From Anticarsia gemmatalis (taxonomy: Eukaryota > Arthropoda > Insecta > Lepidoptera > Erebidae), in NCBI RefSeq assembly GCF_050436995.1, contig NC_134776.1, positions 19,943,001 to 20,007,000 on the forward strand: DNA of 64,000 nucleotides, in the 5' to 3' direction. The position numbers and the translations under genes are program-made. Below are positions 11,063 to 21,880 of the stretch, one piece after another (position 1 is the first letter of the stretch; each line of letters opens with the position of its first letter). The notes below the pieces were generated by a model. That model had not been told where the DNA came from and ran no database searches. It saw nothing but the letters and a program-made list of their open reading frames with translations.

Positions 11063-11275
11063 ACTGACCCGGCAAATGTTGTTTTGCCATATAAATAAAA
11101 AAATGTTTGGTGTGCAACCCTCATCACAGGGAGGTATGGAATACCTATAGATGTTGGCCGTTCTCAGACCTACTCAATATGCTCACAAGATTTCATGAGA
11201 ATCGGTCAAGCCGTTTCGGAGGAGTACAAGAACATTGTGACGCGAGAATTTTATGAATAAAATAATTTTACATTG
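11063..11275 (+). repeat. Dispersed repeat family B, copy 2
   Basis: CTGACCCGGCAAATGTTGTT, then GATGTTGGCCGTTCTCAGAC and CGGTCAAGCCGTTTCGGAGG, ending GAGAATTTTATGAA. Confidence 0.75.
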
Positions 11276-11505
11276 CAGGGTTTAGTCTCTTTTTTTATAT
11301 ATGGTCATATATAGCTATATTGTATATAACTGGACATTGTCTAACATCCACGTATGAAGGTTTTTATGAAGTAGTTAGTATGTACAATTTGTTCGTTTGT
11401 AGCCTTTATAAGCACTTATTGTATACTGCTGGTATTTCAATCCATAGGAATACGTAAAAATCCACAAAAAAATTGGAATAATTCATAGAAAAATCATAAA
11501 AATAA

Positions 11506-11682
11506 ATAGAAATCTCGATTGACTACAAAGACAGCGATGTGTTACATCTCACGTTAGATCAAAGTAAACCGATCATTCTCGAAGAGATAGAAAGTGAAGC
11601 TGATGATACTGTCCTCGAACATGATTGGTTCACGATGGTCTTGTCCAAAGCGACAGTCACAAGAATTACTGACAACACCTGA
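11506..11682 (+). pseudogene. Orphan 58-codon coding-like segment left of the array
   Basis: Between TAA at 11503 and TGA at 11680 the plus strand is open and reads like protein: ISIDYKDSDVLHLTLDQSKP, then an acidic ILEEIESEADD and HDWFTMVLSKATVTR. An AG at its left edge could be an acceptor. There is no ATG. Neither neighbour explains it. It could be the last exon of a lost gene, possibly the gene whose pieces were amplified to the right, or chance. Family not recognised. Confidence 0.35.
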
Positions 11683-11693
11683 CCAACATTTAA

Positions 11694-11904
11694 ATCTATA
11701 TTAATATTATAAAGCTGAAAAGTTTGTTTTTTTGTTTGTTTGTGTGTTTGAACCCGCTAATCTCAGGAACTTCTGGTGCAAATTGAAAAAATCCTTTTGT
11801 GTTGAGTAGCCCATTTATAGAAGAAGTTGATAAGATATATCATCGCGCTACGACCAATAAGAGCAGATAACCAGTAAAAAATGTTACAAAAATAGGAAAA
11901 ATTT
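11694..11904 (-). repeat. Dispersed repeat family A, copy 3
   Basis: Minus orientation, lacking its final GCTGACCC end. It directly abuts the left edge of the 13-kb array. Confidence 0.7.
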
Positions 11905-12488
11905 AAAAACTATCAACATATATAATGAACATACAGTAGAAATGTTAAGAGTGGCCACGAGTTTCTTCACAGCTCTTCTTATAGTTCCTATATTTAAGCT
12001 GACAATCGATTCACGCTCAACACACAAATTACGCGCAAGTGTCAGCATTTAACCGAAATAGTTAAAAAATGTGATCAATATTTGAGATATTTAAATCTCA
12101 AGAAAATTTTAAAACAAATTGATAGAGTTCTACGCATCGTTTCAAGAATATCATGAATTAACACCAAGAACGTGTGCTCGAACAACTATCAACATATAAA
12201 AATACAGCAGAAATGTTGAGAGTGGCAATCGATTCACGAAAAGAAATTTGTACAATCATAAGTGTCAACATTTAACCTGAATTCATAAGAAGAAATATTT
12301 AATAAATCTGAATAACAATTTGAACGTCATCAATCAACACCAAGAACATGTTCTTGAACAACTATCAACAGATGAAAATGCTGCAGCGATGTTGAACAGA
12401 AACCGTGATGACGTCACGCGTACATCATTGCGATAATCTGTGTGGAATTACTTGAAAATCTCTGGGATTTTAAAGGGTATTTAGTCCT

Positions 12489-12612
12489 TTAGGTAGCCGC
12501 TAGCTGTTATTGAAGTGGGTTCATTGACCGCCGCCCACTACTCGGCGTTGGAACATCTTTCACCTCTTGAATGTTGCATCTTCTGCCAGAAATTATATAA
12601 AGGTAAGTAGCA
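12489..12612 (+). repeat. Array sub-repeat alpha, copy 1 (exon-like)
   Basis: In this copy the frame is open from CTAGCTGTTATTGAAGTGGG to a donor-like AAAG/GTAAGT and encodes EVGSLTAAHYSALEHLSPL then ECCIFCQKLYK. An AG lies just upstream of its start. Confidence 0.6.
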
Positions 12613-13225
12613 TCCTTACACATTCACCATTAAAAACGATGGAAAAAGGAGATATTGAAGTATCAAGAAGCTGAGCTGCAAGTAGATAACTTCTCCGCTT
12701 CGTTGCAAGAATATCATTAATCAACACCAAGAACGTGTTCTTGAGCAACGTTCAACACATACAAATGCATCAGCGATGTTGAACAGAAACCGTGATGACT
12801 TCACGCGTACATCCCCGTCATAGTTTCAACTAAAAGTCTGACCAAAATACGGATCGAGTACCAAATATGATAACCATTCATTCATTTTAATATAAATAGA
12901 ATATCATTAATCAACACCAAGAACGTGTTCTTGAGACAATATATATATATGTGTGTATCAACATATGAACATACAGTAGAAATGTTGAAGAGAAACCGTG
13001 ATGACGTCACGCGTACATTCCTGTCATAGTTTCAACTAAAAGTCTCACCAGAATACAAGTGGATTAATGAACAGGATAACACTGGAAATATATAAATCTT
13101 CCGAAAAAAGGAGATATTGAAGTGTCAAGAAGCTGAGCTGCAAGTTGATAAGTTGTACGCTTGGTTGTAAGAATATCATGAGTCAACACCAGGCACGTGT
13201 GCTTGAACAACGTTCAACATTTACA

Positions 13226-14125
13226 TTGAACACTGCTCCAGTCCGAAATACCTGGGAATTATTCTAGACAGGTCACTTAATTACAAAGAGAACTGCAAAC
13301 ATGTGAAGCACAAGGTTACTGCACGTAATAACCTGCTGAGACGCCTTACCAACACCAAGTGGGGAGCTTCACCCCATGTTCTGCGCACCACAGGACTGGC
13401 TCTTTGTTACTCAGCAGCGGAATACGCCGCCCCAGTGTGGAGTAGATCGGCTCATGCGAAACAAGTAGATGTAGCATTAAACGACACGTGCCGGATTATA
13501 ACTGGCTGCCTCAAACCGACCCCGGTACCAATGCTATATCCTTTAGCCGGAATAGCTCCACCTGCTGTGCGCAGGCAGGTTGCTGCTTTCAGAGAACGAC
13601 ACAAAATGGAAACAGACCAACGGCACCCCTTGAATGGGCACAAAGGTGTCCCTCAACGACTTAAAAGCCGTAACAGTTTTGTTAGGTGTGTCCAACCATT
13701 AAGTGGCAGCGCTGCGTCTCAAAAAAGGCTCACAATTTGGCGTGAAAACTACCCTCCACCTCCAGACTTTGTCCCCCCGGCCGAGGAACTCCCACCAGGA
13801 CACAATATGCCGTGGTCAACCTGGAAATCCCTCAATAGGCTACGAACCCTGGTAGGCCGCAGCAAGGAGAACATGGCCAGGTGGGGTTTCCTCGACAGGT
13901 CAAATATTTCTTGTAGATGTGGAGCCACAGAGGACATGGCCCACATGTTGTCATGCCCGGAGTGCCCTGACTCTTGCTCATACCAGGACCTTATGAGCTG
14001 TACAGAAAACGCTATACACGTAGCTGAATACTGGGCTGGCAGTGTATAGCAAGACAGAAAGTGTTATACACTATTTTAAATTAATATTATAATTTGTTTG
14101 CCATCGACACGCTAAGAAGAAGAAG
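13226..14125 (+). mobile_element. 5'-truncated LINE nested in the array, reverse transcriptase C-terminus
   Basis: The frame 13228-14049 encodes the C-terminal 273 residues of a non-LTR retrotransposon ORF2. It begins at the late reverse-transcriptase motif PKYLGIILDRSLNYKENC and continues with ARNNLLRRLTNTKWGA, YSAAEYAAPVWSRSAHAKQV and CRIITGCLKPTP. It ends in a Cys/His segment (CRCGATEDMAHMLSCPEC). The 3' end is a GAA-rich run. A near-perfect 10-bp target duplication (AACATTTACA at 13216-13225, AACATTCACA at 14126-14135) brackets it within a joining unit, so the array existed before the insertion. The frame is intact to its stop, which suggests a fairly recent insertion. The catalytic and endonuclease parts are missing. 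Confidence 0.85.
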
Positions 14126-14227
14126 AACATTCACAAATGCTGCAGCGATGTTGAAGAGAAACCGTGATGACGTCACACGTACATCTCAACTCTGACCAGA
14201 ATATAAATCGACGAACGAACAGCATAA

Positions 14228-14458
14228 ACCATTCCTTCATCTAAATACACATTTGAAACGCTAAAACGCCAGTTTCAAAAAAACTTGCCAGTTGTTAAGA
14301 TCGACATTCAAGTAGCCGGAAACCTGACACAGGATCTTCTACTCACAGAGAAATTAAACACGTTACCACGATACAAAACGACGAGGTATAAACTTGTAAA
14401 TACACTAGAAATGTTGAAGAGACTTCGTGATGACGTCACGCGGACATCTTCGTTATAG
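14228..14458 (+). pseudogene. Array sub-repeat gamma with a 76-codon open segment
   Basis: The best-preserved gamma copy. The plus strand is open from after TAA at 14225 to TAG at 14456. It encodes YTFETLKRQFQKNLPVVKID, then NLTQDLLLTEKLNTLPRYKT and KLVNTLEMLKRLRDDVTRTS. There is no ATG. The regular Leu spacing suggests helix or coiled coil. The end RDDVTRT is the same peptide that closes the joining units elsewhere in the array, so gamma probably shows the ancestral C-terminus. Family not recognised. Confidence 0.5.
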
Positions 14459-14933
14459 TTCACACTACAGATGTGAGCGAGATACGAAACAACAGTAACG
14501 TTATTCATTAACCGGAGTTTACACTGTTCGCTTGAAACTGTGCTGCTTCTACCAAGTCTGTTTCAAAACAATGTACTAACAATTTTTATGTATGTTGTTT
14601 TTATTTGGGAAGCTATTAGTTTGCTTTCAATTTTTATTCATCTTTATTATTTATATTTTGTAGTGGTTTAAAATGATTAATTTGAGATTGTTCCTTGAAA
14701 AAATCGGCAGTCGATAAAACCAAGCCGTCAGTTCCAGCGTCAGCCTTTTCAAAACCGTGATGGATAATATGTTATCCAGATTTCAAATACTAGTTAAAAG
14801 TTTACGAACTGAAGCAAGTTTGTCTTTGATTTTGACTTTTCTGCGCTTCGTTGCAAGAATATCATTAATCAACACCAGGGACGTGTTCTTGAAAAACTAT
14901 CAACATATGAACATACAGTGGGAATGTTAAGAG

Positions 14934-15133
14934 TCGGGACGTGGAGTATCCAATTGGAGGTACCGCGTCCTGGCCACTTTATGGTGACTGTTGAAGGAAC
15001 ACCGTCAGGTTTGTAGTCGGTATGCCCAAATTTAAAAGCCGGAACGCCTAGCCGGCGGGAAAGCCGGACAGACCCCCGCTACCTCCCTGGAACGGGACAT
15101 GCAGTAACGCATTTTCCTGACAAAAAAAAAAGA
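14934..15133 (+). mobile_element. Poly(A)-tailed insertion delta, copy 1
   Basis: About 200 bp from TCGGGACGTGGAGTATCCAA to GTAACGCATTTTCCTGACA followed by an A run. It interrupts a beta unit after GTTAAGAG. It looks like a retroposed fragment, perhaps a LINE 3' end. The family is not identified. Confidence 0.7.
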
Positions 15134-15727
15134 ATGGCCCCGAGTTTCTTCACAGCTCTTCTTATTGTTCGTATATTTTAGCTGGCAATCGATTCACGAA
15201 AAGCAATTTGTACAATCATAAGTGTCAACATTTAACCTGAGTTCATAAGTAGAAATATTTAAGAAATCATAATAATAATTTGATAAAATCTCCGCTTCGT
15301 TGCAAGAACATCATTAATTAACACCAAGAACAACTATCAACATATGAAAATGCAGCAAAGTTGAAGAGAAACCGTGATGACGTCACGCATTCATCCCCGT
15401 CATAGTTTCAACTAGAGATCTGACCAGGATAGAAATGGATTTATGAATTCCTTCATCTAAATATACATTTGAAACGCTAAAACGCCAGTTTCAAAAAAAC
15501 TTGTCAGTAGTAAAAAATGATATCCAAGAACTAACCGGGAACCTGACACAGGATCTTCTCCTCACAGAGAAACAAAAGACGTTACCACGATACAAAACGA
15601 CGAGATATAAACTTGTAAATACACTAGAAATGTTGAAGAGAAACCGTGATGACGTCGCGCGTACATTATTGCAATAATCTGTGTGGAATTACTTGAAAAT
15701 CGTTGGGTTTTCTAAAGGGTATTTAGT

Positions 15728-15855
15728 CCTTTAGGTAGCCGCTAGCTGTTATTGAAGTGGGTTCATTGACCGCCGCCCACTACTCGGCGTTGGAACATCT
15801 TTCACCATCTTGAATGTTGCATCTTCTGCCAGAAATTATACAAAGGTAAACAGCA
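15728..15855 (+). repeat. Array sub-repeat alpha, copy 2
   Basis: Same block, but a one-base difference (CACCATCTTGAATG) brings an in-frame TGA, and the donor reads GTAAAC. It is therefore broken compared with copy 1. Confidence 0.6.
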
Positions 15856-16709
15856 TCCTTAAAGATTCACTGGCTTAAAGTATTCCCGTAGGGAAGTAAG
15901 CTTTGAGTGCAAACACTGGAAATATATAAATCTTCCGAAAAAAAGAGATATTGAAGTATCAAGAAGCTGAGCTGCAAGTTAATAACTTCTCCGCTTCGTT
16001 GCAAGAATATCATTAATCAACACCAAGAACGTGTTCTTGAGCAACGTTCAACACATACAAATGCATCAGCGATGTTGAACAGAAACCGTGATGACGTCAC
16101 ACGTACGTCCCGTCATAGTTTCAACTAAAAGTCTGACCGTAGAAGTAGAAAGTTTGAAGTAGAAATGTTAAGAGTGGCCACGAGTTTCTTCACAGCTCTT
16201 CTTATAGTTCCTATATTTAAGCTGACAATCGATTCACGCTCAACACACAAATTACGCGCAAGTGTCAGCATTTAACCGAAATGGTTAAAAAATGTGATCA
16301 ATATTTGAGATATTTAAATCTCAAGAAAATTTTAAAACAAATTGATAGAGTTCTACGCATCGTTTCAAGAATATCATGAATTAACACCAAGAACGTGTGC
16401 TCGAACAACTATCAACATATAAAAATACAGCAGAAATGTTGAAAGTAGCAATCGATTCACGAAAAGAAATTTGTACAATCATAAGTGTCAACATTTAACC
16501 TGAATTCATAAGAAGAAATATTTAATAAATCTGAATAACAATTTGAACGTCATCAATCAACACCAAGAACATGTTCTTGAACAACTATCAACAGATGAAA
16601 ATGCTGCAGCGATGTTGAACAGAAACCGTGATGACGTCACGCGTACATTATTGCAATAATCAGTGTGGAATTACTTGAAAATCGTTGGGTTTTTTAAAGG
16701 GTATTTAGT

Positions 16710-16835
16710 CCTTTAGGTAGCCGCTAGCTGTTATTGAAGTGGGTTCATTGACCGCCGCCCACTACTCGGCGTTGGAACATCTTTCACCATCTTGAATGTT
16801 GCATCTTCATCCAGAAATTATATAAAGGTAAGTAG
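16710..16835 (+). repeat. Array sub-repeat alpha, copy 3
   Basis: Carries the CACCATCTTGA stop variant and ATCTTCATCCAG in place of ATCTTCTGCCAG. The donor-like GTAAGT is kept. Confidence 0.6.
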
Positions 16836-18985
16836 CATCCTTACACATTCACCATTAAAACGTATTCCCGTGGGTATTAAAAGATGGAAAAAGGAGATAT
16901 TGAAGTATCAAGAAGCTGAGCTGCAAGTTAATAACTTCTCCGCTTCGTTGCAAGAATATCATTAATCAACACCAAGAACGTGTTCTTGAGCAACGCTCAA
17001 TAGATACAAATGCATCAGCGATGTTGAAGAGAAACCGTGATGACATCACACGTACGTCCCGTCATAGTTTCAACTAAAAGTCTGACCGTAGAAGTAGAAA
17101 GTTTGAAGTAGAAATGTTAAGAGTGACCACGAGTTTCTTCACAGCTCTTCTTATAGTTCCTATATTTAAGCTGACAATCGATTCACGCTCAACACACAAA
17201 TTACGCGCAAGTGTCAGCATTTAACCGAAATAGTTAAAAAATGTGATAAATATTTGAGATATTTAAATCTCAAGAAAATTTTACAACAAATTGTTAGAGT
17301 TCTACGCATCGTTGTAGGAATATCATTAATCATCACCAGGGACATGTGCTTGAACAACTATCAACATATGAACATACAGTAGACATGTTCAGAGTGGCAA
17401 TCAATTCACGAAAAGCAATTTGTACAATCCTAAGTGTCAAAATTCGACCTCAATTAATACGAAGGATTCTGTAAGAAATCCGAAAAACAATTTGCTAACT
17501 TCTACGCTTCGTTGCAAGAATATCATTAATCAACACCAAGAACGTGTTCTTGAGACAATATTTTGTATATGTGTGTGGCGACCTAATGACCATATAGCAG
17601 TTGAAATGTTGAAGAGAAACCGTGATGACGTCACGCGTACATCCCCGTCATAGTTTCAACTAAAAGTCTGACCAGAACACGGATCGCGTACCAAATATGA
17701 TAACCATTCATTCATTTTAATATAAATAGAATATCATTAATCAACGGCAAGAACGTGTTCTTGAGACAATATTTTGTATACGTGTGTGGCGACCTAATAA
17801 ACATATAGCAGTTGAAATGTTGAAGAGAAACCGTGATGACGTCACACGTACATCTTCACTCTGACCAGAATACGAATCGATGAACGAACAAGATAAACCA
17901 TTCATTCATAATTTGAAACTTTAAATAGCTCATTTAAAAAATCTTGCCCGTAGAAAATATCGACACTTAAAAAGACCTAGCCGTGAGTTTCTTGCCGTTT
18001 CTTCTCACGAGCAACGTCTTTTCTAAAAAGGTGGTAGATAAAATATAATCCGGATTCTTAATCCTTGTTAAAAGTTTACGAGCTGAAGCAAGTTTGTCTT
18101 TGATTTTGACTTCTCTCCGTTTGTTGCAAGAATATCATTAATCAACACCAAGAACGTGTGCTTGAGCAACTATCAACGTATGAAAATGCAGCAATGTTGA
18201 AGAGAAACCGTGATGACGTCACGCATACATCCCCGTCATAGTTTCAACTAAAAGTCTGACCAGAATACGAGTGGATTAATGAACAGGATAACACTGGAAA
18301 TATATAAATCTTCCGAATAAAGGAGATATTGAAGTGTCAAGAAGCTGAGCTGCAAGTTGATAAATTGTACGCTTGGTTGTAAGAATATCATGAGTCAACA
18401 CCAGGCACGTGTGCTTGAACAACTATCAACATATGAACATACAGTAGAAATGTTCAGAGTGACCACGAGTTTCTTCACAGCTCTTCTTATAGTTCTTATT
18501 TAAGCTGACAATCGATTCACGCTCAACACACAAATTACGCGCAAGTGTCAGCATTTAACCGAAATAGTTAAAAATGTGATCAATATTTGAGATATTTAAA
18601 TCTCAAGAAAATTTTAAAACAAATTGATAGAGTTCTACGCATCGTTTCAAGAATATCATGAATTAACACCAAGAACGTGTGCTCGAACAACTATCAACAT
18701 ATAAAAATACAGCAGAAATGTTGAAAGTAGCAATCGATTCACGAAAAGAAATTTGTACAATCATAAGTGTCAACATTTAACCTGAATTCATAAGAAGAAA
18801 TATTTAATAAATCTGAATAACAATTTGAACGTCATCAATCAACACCAAGAACATGTTCTTGAACAACTATCAACAGATGAAAATGCTGCAGCGATATTGA
18901 ACAGAAACCGTGATGACGTCACGCGTACATCATTGCGATAATCTGTGTGGAATTACTTGAAAATCTCTGGGATTTTAAAGGGTAT

Positions 18986-19115
18986 TTAGTCCTTTAGGTA
19001 GCCGCTAGCTGTTATTGAAGTGGGTTCATTGACCGCCGCCCACTACTCGGCGTTGGAACATCTTTCACCTCTTGAATGTTGCATCTTCTGCCAGAAATTA
19101 TATAAAGGTAAGTAG
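18986..19115 (+). repeat. Array sub-repeat alpha, copy 4
   Basis: Like copy 1, it has the open CACCTCTTGAATG variant and a GTAAGT donor-like end. Confidence 0.6.
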
Positions 19116-20257
19116 CATCCTTACACATTCACCATTAAAACGTATTCCCGTGGGTATTAAAAGATGGAAAAAGGAGATATTGAAGTATCAAGAAGCTGAG
19201 CTGCAAGTTAATAACTTCTCCGCTTCGTTGCAAGAATATCATTAATCAACGCCAAGAACGTGTTCTTGAGCAACGTTCAATACACACAAATGCATCAGCG
19301 ATGTTGAACAGAAACCGTGATGACGTCACGCGTACTTCCCGTCATTGTTTCAACTAAAAGTCTGACCGTAGAAGTAAAAAGTTTGAAGTAGAAATGTTAA
19401 GAGTGGCCACGAGTTTCTTCACAGCTCTTCTTATAGTTCCTATATTTAAGCTGGCAATCGATTCACGCTCAACACACAAATTACGCGCAAGTGTCAGCAT
19501 TTAACCGAAATAGTTAAAAATGTGATCAATATTTGAGATATTTAAATCTCAAGAAAATTTTACAACAAATTGTTAGAGTTCTACGCATCGTTGTAGGAAT
19601 ATCATTAATCATCACCAGGGACATGTGCTTGAACAACTACCAACATATGAACATACAGTAGACATGTTCAGAGTGGCAATCAATTCACGAAAAGCAATTT
19701 GTACAATCCTAAGTGTCAAAATTCGACCTCAATTAATACGAAGGATTCTGTAAGAAATCAGAAAAACAATTTGCTAACTTCTCCGCTTCGTTGCAAGAAT
19801 ATCATTAATCAACGCCAAGAACGTGTTCTTGAGCAACGTTCAACAGATGCAAATGCTGCAGCGATGTTGAAGAGAAACCGTGATGACGTCACGCGTACAT
19901 CTTCACTCTGACCAGACTACAAATCGATGCATGAACAGGATAAACCATTCATTCATATTAATATACATTAAAATTTGAAGCTTGAAATAGCTCATTTAAA
20001 AAATCTTGCCCGTAGAAAATATCGACACTTAAAAAGACCTAGCCGTGAGTTTCTTGGCGTATCTTCTCACGAGCAACGTCTTTTCTAAAAAGGTGGTAGA
20101 TAAAATATAATCCGGATTTTAAATCCTTGTTAAAAGTTTACGAGCTGAAGCAAGTTTGTCTTTGATTTTGACTTCTCTACGCTTTGTTGCAAGAATATCA
20201 TTAATCAACACCAAGAACGTGTTCTTGAACAACGTTAAACAGATCCAAATTCAATTC

Positions 20258-20470
20258 AACATTTGAAACGCTAAAATGCCAGTTTAAAAGAAACTTGCCA
20301 GTTGTTAAGATCGACATTCAAGTAGCCGGAAACCTGACACAGGATCTTCTCCTCACAGAGAAATTAAAGACGTTACCACGATACAAAACGACGAGGTATA
20401 AACTTGTAAATACACAAGAAATGTTGAAGAGACTTCGTGATGACGTCACGAGGACATCTTCGTTATAGTT
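20258..20470 (+). repeat. Array sub-repeat gamma, duplicate copy
   Basis: Nearly identical to the block at 14249-14458, including the TTCGTTATAG end, with a few substitutions (AAATGCC for AAACGCC). It starts the second copy of a segmental duplication. Confidence 0.65.
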
Positions 20471-20943
20471 CACACTACAGATGTGAGCGAGATACGAAAC
20501 AACAATAAACGTTATTCATTAACCGGAGTTTACACTGTTCGCTTGAAACTGTGCTGCTTCTACCAAGTCTGTTTTAATATAATGTACTAACAATTTTATG
20601 TAAGTCGTTTTTATTTGGGAAGCTATTAGTTTTCTTTTAATTATTATTTATCTGTATTATTTATATAGTGTAGTGGTTTAAAATGATTAATTTGAGATTG
20701 TTCCTTGAAAAAATCGGCAGTCGATAAAACCAAGCCGTCAGTTCCAGCGTCAGCCTTTTCAAAACGGTGGTGGATAATATGTTATCCAGATTTCAAATCC
20801 TTGTTAAAAGTTTACGAACTGAAGCAAGTTTGTCTTTGAATTTGACTTCTCTCCGCTTGGTTACAAGAATATCATTAATCAACACCAAGAACGTGTGCTT
20901 GAACAACTATCAACATATGAACATACAGTAGGAATGTTAAGAG

Positions 20944-21142
20944 TCGGGACGTGGAGTATCCAATTGGAGGTACCGCGTCCTGGCCACTTTATGGTGACTG
21001 TTGAAGGAACACCGTCAGGTTTTTAGTCGGTATGCCCAAATTTAAAAGCCGGAACGCCTAGCCGGCGGGAGAGCCGGACAGACCCCCGCTACCTCCCTGG
21101 AACGGGACATGCAGTAACGCATTTTCCTGACAAAAAAAAAAA
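20944..21142 (+). mobile_element. Poly(A)-tailed insertion delta, copy 2
   Basis: The same insertion at the same point of a beta unit as at 14934, with only a few substitutions. This shows that it was duplicated together with its surroundings rather than inserted twice. Confidence 0.75.
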
Positions 21143-21745
21143 ATGGCCCCGAGTTTCTTCACAGCTCTTCTTATTGTTCGTATATTTTAGCTGGCAATCG
21201 ATTCACGAAAAGCAATTTGTACAATCATAAGTGTCAACATTTAACCTGAATTCATAAGTAGAAATATTTAAGAAATCATAATAATAATTTGATAAAATCT
21301 CCGCTTCGTTGCAAGAACATCATTAATTAACACCAAGAACATGTTCTTGAACAACTATCAACGTATGAAAATGCAGCAATGTTGAAGAGAAACCGTGATG
21401 ACTTCACGCATACATCCCCGTCATAGTTTCAACTAAAGATCTGACCAGGATAGAAATGGATTAATGAATTCCTTCATCTAAATATACATTTGAAACGCTA
21501 AAACGCCAGTTTCAAAAAAACTTGTCAGTAGTAAAAAATGATATCCAAGAACTAACCGGGAACCTGACACAGGATCTTATTCTCACAGAGAAACAAAAGA
21601 CGTTACGACCACGATACAAAACGACGAGATATAAACTTGTAAATACACTAGAAATGTTGAAAAGAAACCGTGATGACGTCGCGCGTACATTATTGCAATA
21701 ATCAGTGTGGAATTACTTGAAAATCGTTGGGTTTTTTAAAGGTAT

Positions 21746-21880
21746 TTAGTCCTTTAGGTAGCCACTAGCTGTTATTGAAGTGGGTTCATTGACCGCCGCC
21801 CACTACTCGGCGTTGGAACATCTTTCACCATCTTGAATGTTGCATCTTCATCCAGAAATTATATAAAGGTAAGTAGCATC
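21746..21880 (+). repeat. Array sub-repeat alpha, copy 5
   Basis: Stop variant as in copy 3, with GTAGCCACTAGC at the left edge instead of GTAGCCGCTAGC. Confidence 0.6.

Noticed and set aside
14308..14508. Minus-strand frames inside the array (also 23505-23687 and 24274-24712)
   Set aside because: They are the reverse of plus-strand gamma and joining units. The plus-strand readings recur with the same peptide across many copies, while the minus-strand ones do not.
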